From assembly GCF_947493595.1 (NCBI RefSeq), contig NZ_CANLRL010000001.1, positions 1,054,001 through 1,118,000 of the forward strand: a DNA stretch of 64,000 bases, given 5' to 3'. Shown piece after piece: positions 29,297 through 38,568 of this stretch (positions are counted from its first letter, which is position 1; the number at the start of each line of letters is the position of its first letter). Below the pieces are notes generated by a model. That model was given only the letters and a program-made list of their open reading frames with translations. It was not told the origin of the DNA and did no database searches. The position numbers and the translations under genes were made by a program. Source of the stretch: an uncultured Shimia sp. (lineage in GTDB: Bacteria > Pseudomonadota > Alphaproteobacteria > Rhodobacterales > Rhodobacteraceae).

Positions 29297-29968
29297 TCAC
29301 TCCGTCCAATGCACTTCTGCGCCGCTGGAAATAGATTTGATCGGCGCTTCTTCTTTTGACAGTTTCTGCGCGGCCTGCAAAGCGTCACGTTTGTCCGCAC
29401 CTTTGATCAGAATATGCTTGCGCACCGCCGCATCCAACACCCGCGCAGACAGCGTGATCCGCACATCCGGCAAATCCTCGCGTCGGATGGGCACCAACAC
29501 CGGCGCATCAGAAGCCAAGGCAGCGTTCAGCCCGTCCGCACCAGGGAACAGCGACGCCGTATGCATATCCGCGCCCATACCCAACAAAGCCACATCCACC
29601 GGCAGCGCGCCTAAAATCGTGGTTTCCAATTCGGCCAGCACCTTTTCGGGTGCATCCGCGGGCGCATAGAGCGGCAAGTACCGCGCCGCCATGGCCCGAT
29701 TGGTCAACAAACGTGATTTCACAAGCGCCGAATTGGACCGCTCGTGATCCTCCGGCACCCAGCGCTCGTCCGTCAGGATCACATCCACGCGGTCCCAATC
29801 CAAATCCACCGCGCTCAACGCATCAAAAATCGGCCCCGGTGTGGTCCCGCCAGGCACAGCCAAAACCACGCGGTCCTTATTGTGCAGCGCCTCCGCCAGA
29901 TCATCCGCCAGCACGCTGGCGACATCCATCGCCATCATCTCCGCATCGGGGTAGGTGTTGAAGTTCAT
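29297..29968 (-). CDS. pgl: 6-phosphogluconolactonase
   Basis: A 223-residue 6-phosphogluconolactonase of the glucosamine-6-phosphate isomerase fold (DevB type). It hydrolyses 6-phosphogluconolactone made by Zwf. Marks include AVPGGTTPGPIFDAL (phosphate loop), DERWVPEDHERSN, and LLGMGADMHTASLFPG, the family active-site signature. ATG 29968 overlaps the zwf stop (ATGA), which shows translational coupling, and the gene ends just before pgi. Confidence 0.96.
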   Translation of the reverse strand: MNFNTYPDAEMMAMDVASVLADDLAEALHNKDRVVLAVPGGTTPGPIFDALSAVDLDWDRVDVILTDERWVPEDHERSNSALVKSRLLTNRAMAARYLPLYAPADAPEKVLAELETTILGALPVDVALLGMGADMHTASLFPGADGLNAALASDAPVLVPIRREDLPDVRITLSARVLDAAVRKHILIKGADKRDALQAAQKLSKEEAPIKSISSGAEVHWTE

Positions 29969-31419
29969 TTGCCCAATCCTCTCCAATTTCGCCCGTCCCG
30001 GCGCATCATCAAAGCCGCATCATCCGGCCCAAAGGAAAACGCATCATAAGGCTTTGGCACATCGCCCCGCGCTTCCCAGCCGCGAATGATCGGGTCGGTC
30101 CAGGCCCAGGCCGCCTCCACCTCATCATCGCGCATAAACAGTGTTTGGTTGCCACGGATCACATCCATGATCAGCCGCTCATAAGCATCCGCCGCACTTT
30201 GCCCTTTTGGCCCCAAAGCTTCGGCGAAGCTCATGTCCAAAGGCACATCCACAAGCCGCATCCCTCCTGGACCCGGCTCCTTGATTGTCACTTTTAATGT
30301 AATGCCTTCATTGGGTTGCAACTGAATATTCAACTCATTTCGATGCCGTCCAGCCTCATCCCCAAAAATCGAATGTGGTGTGTCTTTGAACATCACGGTG
30401 ATTTCACTGTCACGTTCCGACAACCGCTTGCCGGTGCGCAGATAAAACGGCGTCCCTGCCCACCTCCAGTTGTTCACTTGACATTTTAAGGCCACAAAAC
30501 TCTCGGTTTTGGAGCGCGGATTGTCCACATCTTCACGATAGCTATCCGCCCCATCCGCAGCGGTATACTGTCCACGCACAATATGGTGCGGCGCAACCGT
30601 ATCCAGCGCCCGGATCACCTTCAGCTTCTCATCGCGCACCGCATCTGGCTCAAACTGAGACGGCGGCTCCATCGCAATCAGACACAGCAACTGCATCAAA
30701 TGGTTCTGCACCATATCGCGCATCGCACCGGAGCGCTCATAATACTCGCCACGACCAGCCACACCCACGCTCTCCGCAACGGTGATCTGAATGTGGTCGA
30801 TGTATTGCGCGTTCCACAGCGGCTCAAACAGCATATTACCAAAGCGCACCGCCATCAGGTTCTGCACGGTCTCTTTGCCAAGATAGTGGTCAATCCGGTA
30901 AATCTGGCTCTCGTCAAAATACTGCGCCAACTCCTGGTTCAGCTTCTGCGCCGTCTCAAGATCATGGCCAAACGGCTTTTCCACCACAATGCGGGTGTCC
31001 GCTTCGGTCAACCCGTGGCGCTTCAACCCCTTGGCCAAATCCGAATAGACTCGAGGCCCAACCGAAAAATAGAAAGCCCGGACGGACCCTTCGTTGAGCA
31101 AAGCGGCCAATTCGGCCCAGCCACCCTCCCCACGGGCATCCACAGCAACATAATGCAAATGATCACAGAACCCTGAAACTGCCGCAGCGTCCTGAGCAGC
31201 TTCTCCGGCGAACTCACGCAGCGCCTCAGCAACAGAAACACGGTATTCCGCTTCTGTCAGAGCACTTCGGGCCGCGCCAATCACTTGACTGCCTTCGGGC
31301 ATCTGCCCGGAGCAATACCGCTTAAACAATGCAGGCAAAATCTTGCGCCGCGCCAAGTCCCCGGTCCCACCAAAGACCACAAGATCAAATGTTTCCACGG
31401 GAATGATGCGAGAAACCAT
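29965..31419 (-). CDS. zwf: Glucose-6-phosphate 1-dehydrogenase
   Basis: A 484-residue enzyme oxidising G6P to 6-phosphogluconolactone, the entry to the Entner-Doudoroff and oxidative pentose phosphate routes. The N-terminal Rossmann motif is VVFGGTGDLARRK, and the active site is RIDHYLGKE with the catalytic histidine. EKPFGHD and the C-terminal substrate residues complete the family picture. The length is normal. It is the first gene of zwf-pgl-pgi, with a 14-bp perfect palindrome of LacI-family type 44 bases upstream (31463-31476). Confidence 0.97.
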   Translation of the reverse strand: MVSRIIPVETFDLVVFGGTGDLARRKILPALFKRYCSGQMPEGSQVIGAARSALTEAEYRVSVAEALREFAGEAAQDAAAVSGFCDHLHYVAVDARGEGGWAELAALLNEGSVRAFYFSVGPRVYSDLAKGLKRHGLTEADTRIVVEKPFGHDLETAQKLNQELAQYFDESQIYRIDHYLGKETVQNLMAVRFGNMLFEPLWNAQYIDHIQITVAESVGVAGRGEYYERSGAMRDMVQNHLMQLLCLIAMEPPSQFEPDAVRDEKLKVIRALDTVAPHHIVRGQYTAADGADSYREDVDNPRSKTESFVALKCQVNNWRWAGTPFYLRTGKRLSERDSEITVMFKDTPHSIFGDEAGRHRNELNIQLQPNEGITLKVTIKEPGPGGMRLVDVPLDMSFAEALGPKGQSAADAYERLIMDVIRGNQTLFMRDDEVEAAWAWTDPIIRGWEARGDVPKPYDAFSFGPDDAALMMRRDGRNWRGLGK

Positions 31420-31462
31420 GGGGCTTCTTTCCTTCTTGGCTGTCCGGATTTCACCGGAAAAT

Positions 31463-31476
31463 CGTTAGCGCTAACG
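31463..31476. promoter_or_regulatory. LacI-family-type operator upstream of zwf
   Basis: CGTTAGCGCTAACG is a perfect 14-bp palindrome with the central CG of LacI-family operators (GTTAGCGCTAAC core). It lies 44 bases before the zwf start. The regulator gene is not in the window. A sugar-responsive repressor of the AglR/GntR kind would fit. Confidence 0.7.
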
Positions 31477-31601
31477 CCGTCATAACACCGTCACTCTAAC
31501 ACCGCAACCAAACATCACAACTGTGTCAAATACCGTGTCGCCGCTTTACTTGCCATTATGTGTTTGACTAGTACCGACAGACCACAAGACATGGCAGGCA
31601 C

Positions 31602-32543
31602 ATGAAAGATCACGCAAATATTGGGAAGTTCAACGATCCCTACGTTACCGCCAAAGGCGACACCCGCGCCCATGTGGCCCTCACCGATCCACAAACGCTC
31701 TGGTTCAACACCGGTACACTCTGCAACATCGAATGTGAAAACTGCTACATCCTGTCCTCGCCCACCAATGACGCACTGGTTTATCTGACGGCTGACGAAG
31801 TCTCCGACTACCTCGACCAGTTGGACGTCCGCGAATGGAAAGTGCGCGAAATTGCATTTACCGGCGGCGAACCCTTTATGAACCCGGAAATGAATGACAT
31901 GGCCCGCCGCGCGCTTGAGCGCGGCTATGACGTTCTGATCCTCACCAACGCCATGCAACCGATGCAGCGCAAACGCGTCCGCGCGGGCCTCCTGCAACTG
32001 GAACAGGATTTCCCGGGAAAACTGACGCTCCGTATTTCCGTAGATCACTGGTCCGCTGAAATGCACGACAAAGAGCGCGGCAAAGGCACGTTTGAGCGCA
32101 CCCTGGATGGCATGCGCTGGCTGCGCGACAACAACATTCAAATGGCCGTCGCAGGTCGCACAATGTGGGATGAGACCGACACGACATCCCGCGCCGGATA
32201 CGCTGAGCTGTACGCCAAGGAAAACTTTAAGATCGACGCCGCAAACCCCGGAAAAACCGTGCTTTTTCCGGAAATGGACGAGCAAATTGAGGTGCCGGAA
32301 ATCACCACAGACTGCTGGGGTATTTTGAACAAATCTCCCAACGAGGTGATGTGCGCCAGCTCTCGCATGGTGGTGAAACACAAAGGCGCCAAATCCCCAT
32401 CCGTGATCGCCTGCACACTCCTGCCCTACGATCCACAGTTTGACCTCGGCACCACTTTGGAAGAGGCCGAAAAGCCGGTGCAACTGAACCACCCACACTG
32501 CGCCAAATTCTGCGTCTTGGGCGGCGCATCCTGCTCGGCGTAA
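31602..32543 (+). CDS. Radical SAM protein with C-terminal cysteine cluster, function unknown
   Basis: A 313-residue radical SAM enzyme. The 4Fe-4S site is Cys41-x3-Cys45-x2-Cys48-Tyr, and GGEPF at 88-92 binds the SAM amino group. Beyond the partial barrel are further cysteines (TDCWGIL, EVMCASS, IACTLLP and the terminal cluster Cys300, Cys304, Cys311), suggesting at least one auxiliary Fe-S cluster as in twitch/SPASM proteins. No peptide precursor or obvious partner gene is adjacent. It faces a YSC84 gene downstream and zwf upstream, each on the other strand. The reaction cannot be inferred beyond SAM-radical chemistry. Confidence 0.85.
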   Translation: MKDHANIGKFNDPYVTAKGDTRAHVALTDPQTLWFNTGTLCNIECENCYILSSPTNDALVYLTADEVSDYLDQLDVREWKVREIAFTGGEPFMNPEMNDMARRALERGYDVLILTNAMQPMQRKRVRAGLLQLEQDFPGKLTLRISVDHWSAEMHDKERGKGTFERTLDGMRWLRDNNIQMAVAGRTMWDETDTTSRAGYAELYAKENFKIDAANPGKTVLFPEMDEQIEVPEITTDCWGILNKSPNEVMCASSRMVVKHKGAKSPSVIACTLLPYDPQFDLGTTLEEAEKPVQLNHPHCAKFCVLGGASCSA

Positions 32544-32550
32544 CCGCGCC

Positions 32551-33285
32551 TCAGTTCAATTCTGGAGAGCGCCAATATCTGGTGCCCTCCAAACTGCCAT
32601 TCACCCGCCAGCGCTCCTTATCGAGGATAAAAACAGACTGGCCCTGCGTGAACCGCACCTCATCTGCGCTTTTGTCATCCCCAACCTGCGCGCCACCGCC
32701 CGCGGTTGCGTCATAGCCATTCATCACAAACCGCTGGAAATCTGTCTGTGTTTCGAACAAGATCACAAACTGCGTGGCAAATCCGCCAATGCCCAAACTC
32801 GCACCCAGACCTCCGGTGCCCATATTCATATAGGTGCGCGCACCGGTGTCCTTTGCCACCGCCACTCCGCGACCGTAGCCGGTGGTCACTGGAAAGATGG
32901 TCACCTTGCGACTGTCAAACGCGGCATAGCCCGCACTTTTTTGGTAAAACGCATCCGCTTGCGGGTTCTGTGCTAGCAGCACTGCCATTATATCGCCGGA
33001 CATGGCGTCCAATCGCGCTCGCGTTGCCTCTGGTGTTTCCTCATTGGACAGCAATTCATCTGTAGAGGAAATCGCTTCTCCAACACCATTCACGCCTTTC
33101 TCAACGGTATTGCCCACCGCAGTGGCGCCCTTTCCAATGGCTTCGCCCGTGGCCTCGACACCCTGACCAATTGCTTCACCAGTATTCTCAGCACCCTTTT
33201 TAATCTTGTCCCAAAGCCCCTGCGCTACAGCAGGACCGGCTGACCCCGCGACCAAAGCGCCCACCACAAATGCCTTCAAGTTCAC
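32551..33285 (-). CDS. Exported YSC84-domain lipid-binding protein with 11-residue repeats
   Basis: A 244-residue protein with a signal peptide (about 1-21, ending AVA-Q). Residues 35-72 form consecutive 11-residue amphipathic repeats (TGEAIGQGVEA, TGEAIGKGATA, VGNTVEKGVNG, VGEAIS...). The C-terminal half is the YSC84/BON-like lipid-binding domain (SAGYAAFDSRKVTIFPVTTG split across it, TGGLGASLGIGG and FVILFETQTDF). Bacterial members are exported proteins of unclear role; phosphoinositide binding is known for the eukaryotic domain. GTG 33285 was chosen because AAGGAGG lies ten bases upstream; an ATG 51 bases further up lacks this. Confidence 0.82.
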   Translation of the reverse strand: MNLKAFVVGALVAGSAGPAVAQGLWDKIKKGAENTGEAIGQGVEATGEAIGKGATAVGNTVEKGVNGVGEAISSTDELLSNEETPEATRARLDAMSGDIMAVLLAQNPQADAFYQKSAGYAAFDSRKVTIFPVTTGYGRGVAVAKDTGARTYMNMGTGGLGASLGIGGFATQFVILFETQTDFQRFVMNGYDATAGGGAQVGDDKSADEVRFTQGQSVFILDKERWRVNGSLEGTRYWRSPELN

Positions 33286-33466
33286 CCGCAATTTTGCCTC
33301 CTTGAACACGCTATTTTTCTGATTGAAGTAAACCACAGATCAGCACCACTCGGCAGCGCTTTCCTGCTCATGGGCAAACCTTCGCCACTCAGGCCGCGTT
33401 TTCCCATCCAAATCAGCACTTTACCCAATCTTCAACGCGAATTACCCCACATTGCTCACACCACCA

Positions 33467-33496
33467 TTGCACCCTATATGATGCCTCTGATATAAG
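33467..33496 (+). promoter_or_regulatory. Candidate gyrA promoter
   Basis: TTGCAC (33467-33472), 18 bases and TATAAG (33491-33496) resemble a housekeeping sigma-70 promoter. It lies about 45 bases before the gyrA start. Confidence 0.45.
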
Positions 33497-33541
33497 CGTT
33501 TCAACAACATATGGACCGCCAATCAGAAGCGAGACTGGGAC

Positions 33542-36277
33542 TTGAGCGATACGCCGGAAACCCCTGAAAATGAAGAAAAATCCACGCACGAGCGTATGAT
33601 CCACGACGGTCCTTCTGTGACCATCGAAGAGGAAATGCGCGCCAGCTATCTCGACTACGCCATGAGCGTGATCGTCAGCCGTGCCATCCCGGACCTGCGT
33701 GACGGCCTGAAACCGGTGCACCGTCGCATTCTTTATGCGATGCATGAGACCGGCAACAGCCACGAAAAGTCTTACCGCAAATCGGCCCGTCCGGTTGGCG
33801 ATGTGATGGGTAAATACCACCCGCACGGCGACTCCGCGATCTATGACGCTTTGGTTCGTATGGCGCAGGACTTTTCTATGTCTCTGCCTTTGCTGGACGG
33901 TCAGGGTAACTTTGGTTCCATGGACGGCGACAACCCGGCGGCCATGCGTTACACCGAAGTTCGCATGGACAAACCCGCCGCAGCCTTGCTGGCGGATATC
34001 GACAAAGAAACCGTTGATTTTCAGGACAACTACGACGGCAAGGACCAGGAACCAACCGTTCTCCCCGCACGTTTTCCTAACATGCTTGTCAACGGTGCGG
34101 GCGGTATTGCTGTGGGTATGGCAACCAACATTCCGCCACACAATCTAGGCGAGGTCATCGACGCCACTTTGGCCCTGATCGAAGATCCCGATCTCACCTC
34201 TGAACAGCTGATCGACTACGTGCCCGGCCCCGATTTCCCAACCGGTGGCATCATGCTGGGTCGGTCCGGTGCACGCAAAGCCTATCTCGAAGGCCGTGGC
34301 AGTGTTGTGATCCGCTCCAAGACCCGTGTCGAAGAGATCCGAAAAGACCGCTATGCCATTGTTATTGATGAGATTCCCTATCAGGTGAACAAGGCCGCGA
34401 TGATCGAAAAGATCGCCGAAGCCGCACGTGACAAGCGCATCGAAGGCATCGCCCACGTTCAGGATGAATCTGACCGGGACGGCGTGCGCGTTGTGGTGGA
34501 ACTCAAACGTGACGCCACTGCCGAAGTGGTGTTGAACCAACTGTTCCGCTTCACGCCGATGCAAACCTATTTTGGCTGCAACATGCTGGCCCTGAACGGT
34601 GGTCGTCCGGAGCAGCTCACCCTGCGTCGCTTCCTGACCTCCTTCATCGACTTCCGCGAGGAAGTGGTGGCCCGCCGCACGGCCTATTTGCTACGCAAAG
34701 CGCGTGAGCGCAGCCACATTTTGTGTGGCTTGGCGGTCGCTGTGACCAACGTGGACGAAGTGGTTGCCACCATCCGCGCCTCTGCAGACGCTGCTGAAGC
34801 CCGCGAAAAGCTGATGACCCGCCGCTGGCCTGCCGGCAGCATTGCCGATTACATCAAACTGATCGACGATCCGACCCACACCATGAATGAGGACGGAACC
34901 TATAACCTGTCCGAAACACAGGCCCGTGCGATCCTCGAATTGCGCCTGCAGCGCCTGACACAGATTGGTGTGAAAGAGGTCACAGACGAACTTGAAGAAC
35001 TGGCCCGTAAGATTAAGGAATACCTGGAGATTTTGGGGTCACGTGAACGCATTATGGGCATCATTGGCGACGAGTTGCGTGAAGTGCGTGAGAACTTCGC
35101 GGTGGACCGTCGCACCGAGATTGTCGACTGGTCCGGTGACATGGACGACGAAGACCTGATCGAGCGTGAGGACATGGTGGTGACCGTGACGTCCGGTGGC
35201 TACATCAAACGCACACCACTGGCCGACTTCCGCGCCCAAAAACGCGGCGGCAAGGGTATCTCGGGTATGCAAACCAAAGAAGAGGATGTGGTCACCACCC
35301 TCTTTGTGGCCAACACCCACACGCAGCTCTTGTTCTTCACCACCGATGGCATGGCCTACAAGCTGAAGACCTGGCGCTTGCCGCTGGGTGGTCGCACCGC
35401 CAAAGGCAAAGCGATTGTCAACATTCTTCCGATTCCGACAGGCGTGTCGATTGCAGCCATCATGCCCGTGGACCGCCCCGAAGACGAATGGGACGATCTG
35501 CAAATCATGTTTGCCACCTCCGCGGGTTCTGTGCGTCGCAACCGCTTGTCAGACTTCACCAATGTGAAGTCCAACGGCAAGATCGCGATGAAGTTTGAGG
35601 ACGACAACGCTGATACAAAGCTGATCAACGCCCGGATCTGTACTGAAGAAGACGATGTGATGCTGGTGACCAACTCCGGTCGTGCGATCCGCTTCCCCAC
35701 CACCGAAGTGCGTGTATTCAACTCGCGCTCCTCTGTAGGTGTGCGTGGCATTCGCCTCAACGGCGACGACGAAGTGGTCTCCATGTCAGTGATCCGCCAC
35801 TTCCGCGCCGAAAGCGAAGAGCGTGCTGCTTATCTCAAAATGCGCCGCGCCGTGGCCGGTTTGTCTGATGACGGTGGCGACGAAGAAGAAGCGCCAGCAG
35901 GCGAGCTCAGCCAAGAGCGTTATGCAGAAATGTCTGCTGCCGAGAACCTGATCCTCACCATTACATCCGGTGGCGCAGGCAAGCTCAGCTCCAGCCACGA
36001 CTACCCCGTCCGTGGCCGTGGCGGCCAAGGTGTGGCAGCGATGGACAAAGCCATGCGTGGCGGCGCCTTGGTGGCCTCCTTCCCGGTGGAATTGGGCGAC
36101 CAGATCATGTTGGCCACCTCTAAAGGCCAATCGATCCGCGTACCTGTGGATGGCATCTCCTTCCGCTCCCGCTCCGCTGGCGGCGTGAAAGTGTTCAACA
36201 CTGGTAAGGGCGAAGAGGTGGTCTCTGTGGCCTGGATCGCCGAGCAGGATGAAGATGAGGCCGGCACCGAGGAGTAA
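33542..36277 (+). CDS. gyrA: DNA gyrase subunit A
   Basis: A 911-residue gyrase A subunit: DNA cleavage and wrapping for negative supercoiling with GyrB. The catalytic tyrosine is Tyr137 (AAMRYTE). The quinolone-resistance region reads [12 protein letters not shown] with Ser98 and Asp102, the sensitive wild-type residues (E. coli Ser83/Asp87). The C-terminal beta-pinwheel carries the GyrA box QKRGGKG. The start is TTG 33542; the first in-frame ATG is codon 19, and the acidic N-terminal stretch before it is normal for alphaproteobacterial GyrA. A terminator follows at 36305. Confidence 0.97.
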   Translation: MSDTPETPENEEKSTHERMIHDGPSVTIEEEMRASYLDYAMSVIVSRAIPDLRDGLKPVHRRILYAMHETGNSHEKSYRKSARPVGDVMGKYHPHGDSAIYDALVRMAQDFSMSLPLLDGQGNFGSMDGDNPAAMRYTEVRMDKPAAALLADIDKETVDFQDNYDGKDQEPTVLPARFPNMLVNGAGGIAVGMATNIPPHNLGEVIDATLALIEDPDLTSEQLIDYVPGPDFPTGGIMLGRSGARKAYLEGRGSVVIRSKTRVEEIRKDRYAIVIDEIPYQVNKAAMIEKIAEAARDKRIEGIAHVQDESDRDGVRVVVELKRDATAEVVLNQLFRFTPMQTYFGCNMLALNGGRPEQLTLRRFLTSFIDFREEVVARRTAYLLRKARERSHILCGLAVAVTNVDEVVATIRASADAAEAREKLMTRRWPAGSIADYIKLIDDPTHTMNEDGTYNLSETQARAILELRLQRLTQIGVKEVTDELEELARKIKEYLEILGSRERIMGIIGDELREVRENFAVDRRTEIVDWSGDMDDEDLIEREDMVVTVTSGGYIKRTPLADFRAQKRGGKGISGMQTKEEDVVTTLFVANTHTQLLFFTTDGMAYKLKTWRLPLGGRTAKGKAIVNILPIPTGVSIAAIMPVDRPEDEWDDLQIMFATSAGSVRRNRLSDFTNVKSNGKIAMKFEDDNADTKLINARICTEEDDVMLVTNSGRAIRFPTTEVRVFNSRSSVGVRGIRLNGDDEVVSMSVIRHFRAESEERAAYLKMRRAVAGLSDDGGDEEEAPAGELSQERYAEMSAAENLILTITSGGAGKLSSSHDYPVRGRGGQGVAAMDKAMRGGALVASFPVELGDQIMLATSKGQSIRVPVDGISFRSRSAGGVKVFNTGKGEEVVSVAWIAEQDEDEAGTEE

Positions 36278-36304
36278 TCTTCTCTCGCGTTCCTCCAAAA
36301 GAGT

Positions 36305-36338
36305 CGGTCTCGCGCAATTGCGTGGGGCCGCTTCTGTT
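36305..36338 (+). terminator. Terminator after gyrA
   Basis: CGGTCTCGCGC, loop AATT and GCGTGGGGCCG form an 11-bp stem with a few G-U pairs, followed by CTTCTGTTT. Confidence 0.6.
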
Positions 36339-36414
36339 TGACGCCAAATTTTTTGTTGCCAGGCAATTCTTTGTGTGACCTTCTTCGACCAACGAAACTC
36401 ACAACGGCGTCCAA

Positions 36415-37986
36415 ATGACCAAGCTTTTTTCCGGCCCCGCTCTCGTCTTCGGCACCGCGCTTTGCCTCACCTGCTCCGGTGCTTTTGCTGCCACACTTAC
36501 GCTGAACACAAGAGAGCTACAGTCCGACATCGACGCCGAATTTGGCGGCGCCATTCACGCCCAGACGCTCACAGGGAAATACGCCAATTGCACGGTGCTG
36601 TATGAAGGTCCTGTCCAGCGAGGAGATCTGCAAAAGTTCCATGCCTTGTACCGCTATGACGGCGAATACTTCAGCAACAGCCTCCCTGGTGGTGCGACGC
36701 TCTGCCTCAACAGCCCCGGCGGCAACCTATATGAGTCCCTCGTCATCGTAGATTTCCTGCGCGAGGTTTTTGCCGACCTGCAGACTTATGTCGCAGACGG
36801 CGACCTCTGTGCCTCGGCTTGCTCCAACTTGTTTTTGTCGGGCGCACATACGTTTGAGGGAGAAAGCTACGAAACCATCGCAATGCGGGCCATTTCGCCT
36901 ACTGCGCGCCTTGGCGTACACGCCCCTCGGATTGTTTTGCCAAACGACGGCGAAACCTATGATGCTGAAGAAGTCGCAGCCGTATATGACGAAGCCATCC
37001 GGGACTCATCCCACCTATTTGCCTTTTCGCAAAAGGTTGATGACGCAAACACCCCCTACCTGACCCCTTACCTATATGCGCGTAGCATCGAAACCCCTCC
37101 ACATGACATGTATTATGTCGACACGGTCGGCGATGCCATCTTTGCAAATGTTGCGGTCATGGGAATCAGCTTTGACGTCGACCTGCGCGCCGGCCTGATC
37201 GATACCATATGTGACAATGTCTTCCTCATGGACGACGGCGCCTTCAGCTGGGCTTTTGCACCGACTTGGAAGCCTCACCCCTTGGCCTCTATTGCGGACC
37301 TCTACAACGAATTCGCTCAAATTCTCGCGCTTGAGGCCCACGAGAACCAGTCGGAAGACAGCCCGGTCTACACGTCCTCGCTCGACATGGAGCAACGAAA
37401 CGGCGTTATCTACGGTTTCCGACGCGGTTATCGCACCTTAGGCCCCTATGGCGCGGAAGATTGTGTGGTGCGCCTGCCCACCTCTATTCCAATTGGGGAA
37501 ACCGCCAATTTTGGCAGTGCTCAATCGGTATGGGACGCACGCGGTTCCGAGCCAATCGAGGTCCGCATAGGGTATCAACACCCACGTGGCGACTTTTCAG
37601 ATCCAGAAGAGGCCTACCTTTCCTCCCCCTACGCCTATTGGAGTGCCTTAAGTCAAGACGAAGAGAACCAACTGCACACATACCCGGCGCTTATGTTGTT
37701 TGCTTTGGGTCGCCCGCTCAGTGATTTGCCGCGGATCTCTGACAGGATTGAGGAGCCTGCAGAGACGGCATTGACCGACGAAGCGGAGTCTGACCCTTTA
37801 ACGTGCGATGATCTCTGGTACATGCGCAATCGGATTTTCCATGAAAACGGCTACTGCTTTGGGTCAGACCGGGGCATATCCACCTTTGGAAACGACGGCT
37901 GTTTCACCAAGTCGCCGAGCCTGTCGGAAGTCGACACAACCATCCTTAACGCCATTAAAGTGACCGAAAAAGAACTTGGCTGTTAA
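36415..37986 (+). CDS. Secreted ClpP-fold (COG3904-like) protein with C-terminal YARHG-like domain
   Basis: A 523-residue exported protein with signal peptide about 1-25. Residues 95-172 resemble the ClpP/crotonase fold of periplasmic COG3904 proteins: LNSPGGN at 98-104, CASACSNLFLSG from 132 (Ser134 as likely nucleophile) and GVHAP with His169. A further region of unknown fold follows. The last 60 residues (DDLWYMRNRIFHENGYCF onward, with RGISTFGNDGCF) look like a YARHG domain, usually found in extracellular or cell-wall proteins. Proteolytic activity is an inference; no clear third catalytic residue is visible. A small secreted-protein gene follows after about 130 bases. Confidence 0.72.
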   Translation: MTKLFSGPALVFGTALCLTCSGAFAATLTLNTRELQSDIDAEFGGAIHAQTLTGKYANCTVLYEGPVQRGDLQKFHALYRYDGEYFSNSLPGGATLCLNSPGGNLYESLVIVDFLREVFADLQTYVADGDLCASACSNLFLSGAHTFEGESYETIAMRAISPTARLGVHAPRIVLPNDGETYDAEEVAAVYDEAIRDSSHLFAFSQKVDDANTPYLTPYLYARSIETPPHDMYYVDTVGDAIFANVAVMGISFDVDLRAGLIDTICDNVFLMDDGAFSWAFAPTWKPHPLASIADLYNEFAQILALEAHENQSEDSPVYTSSLDMEQRNGVIYGFRRGYRTLGPYGAEDCVVRLPTSIPIGETANFGSAQSVWDARGSEPIEVRIGYQHPRGDFSDPEEAYLSSPYAYWSALSQDEENQLHTYPALMLFALGRPLSDLPRISDRIEEPAETALTDEAESDPLTCDDLWYMRNRIFHENGYCFGSDRGISTFGNDGCFTKSPSLSEVDTTILNAIKVTEKELGC

Positions 37987-38120
37987 ATAGAGCATATCCG
38001 TAGTCCGAGGAGACTTATTGCCTCCTCGGAACCGCGCACTTGATCAAAGACAAACACGTCACCGGCCCTTTCAGCTATTCCAATCCACATCTTGGAATTG
38101 CACAAAATCCGGAGACTGTG

Positions 38121-38483
38121 ATGAAAACACCCGCCATCCTCTTTACGCTAATTCTTGGCTCCGCGCCCCATTTTGCTCTGGCTGGAGCAACACAATTGAA
38201 CGCGGAATCCGCCCACGCCGCACTGAGTGGCATACATTACACCTGCGATCTCGGTGAAATGAAATTTGACATGATTTTCAATGATGTGCCAACGGATGCT
38301 AAAGCATTTCCTTACGAATTTCGAGCAGGAGAACGGGCTTCGCAAGACGCATACGTCTTGACCGACACCGGAGACATCCACCTGCAGAGCGCAGAGGCCG
38401 TGCGCTATCTGACGCTGGAAAACCGCACGCTGAAAATCGCCAAAACGCCCGATGGTCGCGCGGCCAATTGCGCGCCTAAGTGA
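38121..38483 (+). CDS. Small secreted protein of unknown function
   Basis: A 120-residue protein with signal peptide about 1-22 (FALA-G). The mature part is short, with one cysteine near the start (YTCDLGEMKF) and one at the C-terminus (AANCAPK), which could be bridged. I do not recognise a family. ATG 38121 is preceded by GGAGA; the open frame extends upstream to 38040 but without a ribosome site. It follows the ClpP-fold/YARHG gene on the same strand and may share its transcript. A bidirectional terminator follows at 38522. Confidence 0.65.
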   Translation: MKTPAILFTLILGSAPHFALAGATQLNAESAHAALSGIHYTCDLGEMKFDMIFNDVPTDAKAFPYEFRAGERASQDAYVLTDTGDIHLQSAEAVRYLTLENRTLKIAKTPDGRAANCAPK

Positions 38484-38495
38484 CACGGTGCCCGG

Positions 38496-38517
38496 TTTCT
38501 TCTTGCCATAAATATCC
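38496..38517 (+). repeat. Dispersed intergenic repeat, copy 1 (partial)
   Basis: TTTCTTCTTGCCATAAATATCC resembles the left half of the copy at 42125-42159 (sequence cited here in two parts: TTTCTTCTTG and CCATAAATATCC). It lies just after a stop codon, before a terminator. Confidence 0.45.
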
Positions 38518-38521
38518 AAAC

Positions 38522-38547
38522 AAAAGGGACGCAGAAGCGTCCCTTTT
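38522..38547. terminator. Bidirectional terminator
   Basis: AAAAGGGACGC, loop AGAA and GCGTCCCTTTT form a perfect 11-bp stem with T runs on both strands. It separates the converging small secreted-protein gene and the M32 carboxypeptidase gene. Confidence 0.92.
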
Positions 38548-38568
38548 CTCTTTCAAATCCCGCAAGCG

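Noticed and set aside
33542-33598. gyrA starting at the internal ATG (codon 19)
   Set aside because: The acidic N-terminal segment encoded upstream is usual in related GyrA proteins, so the TTG start is preferred, though not proven.
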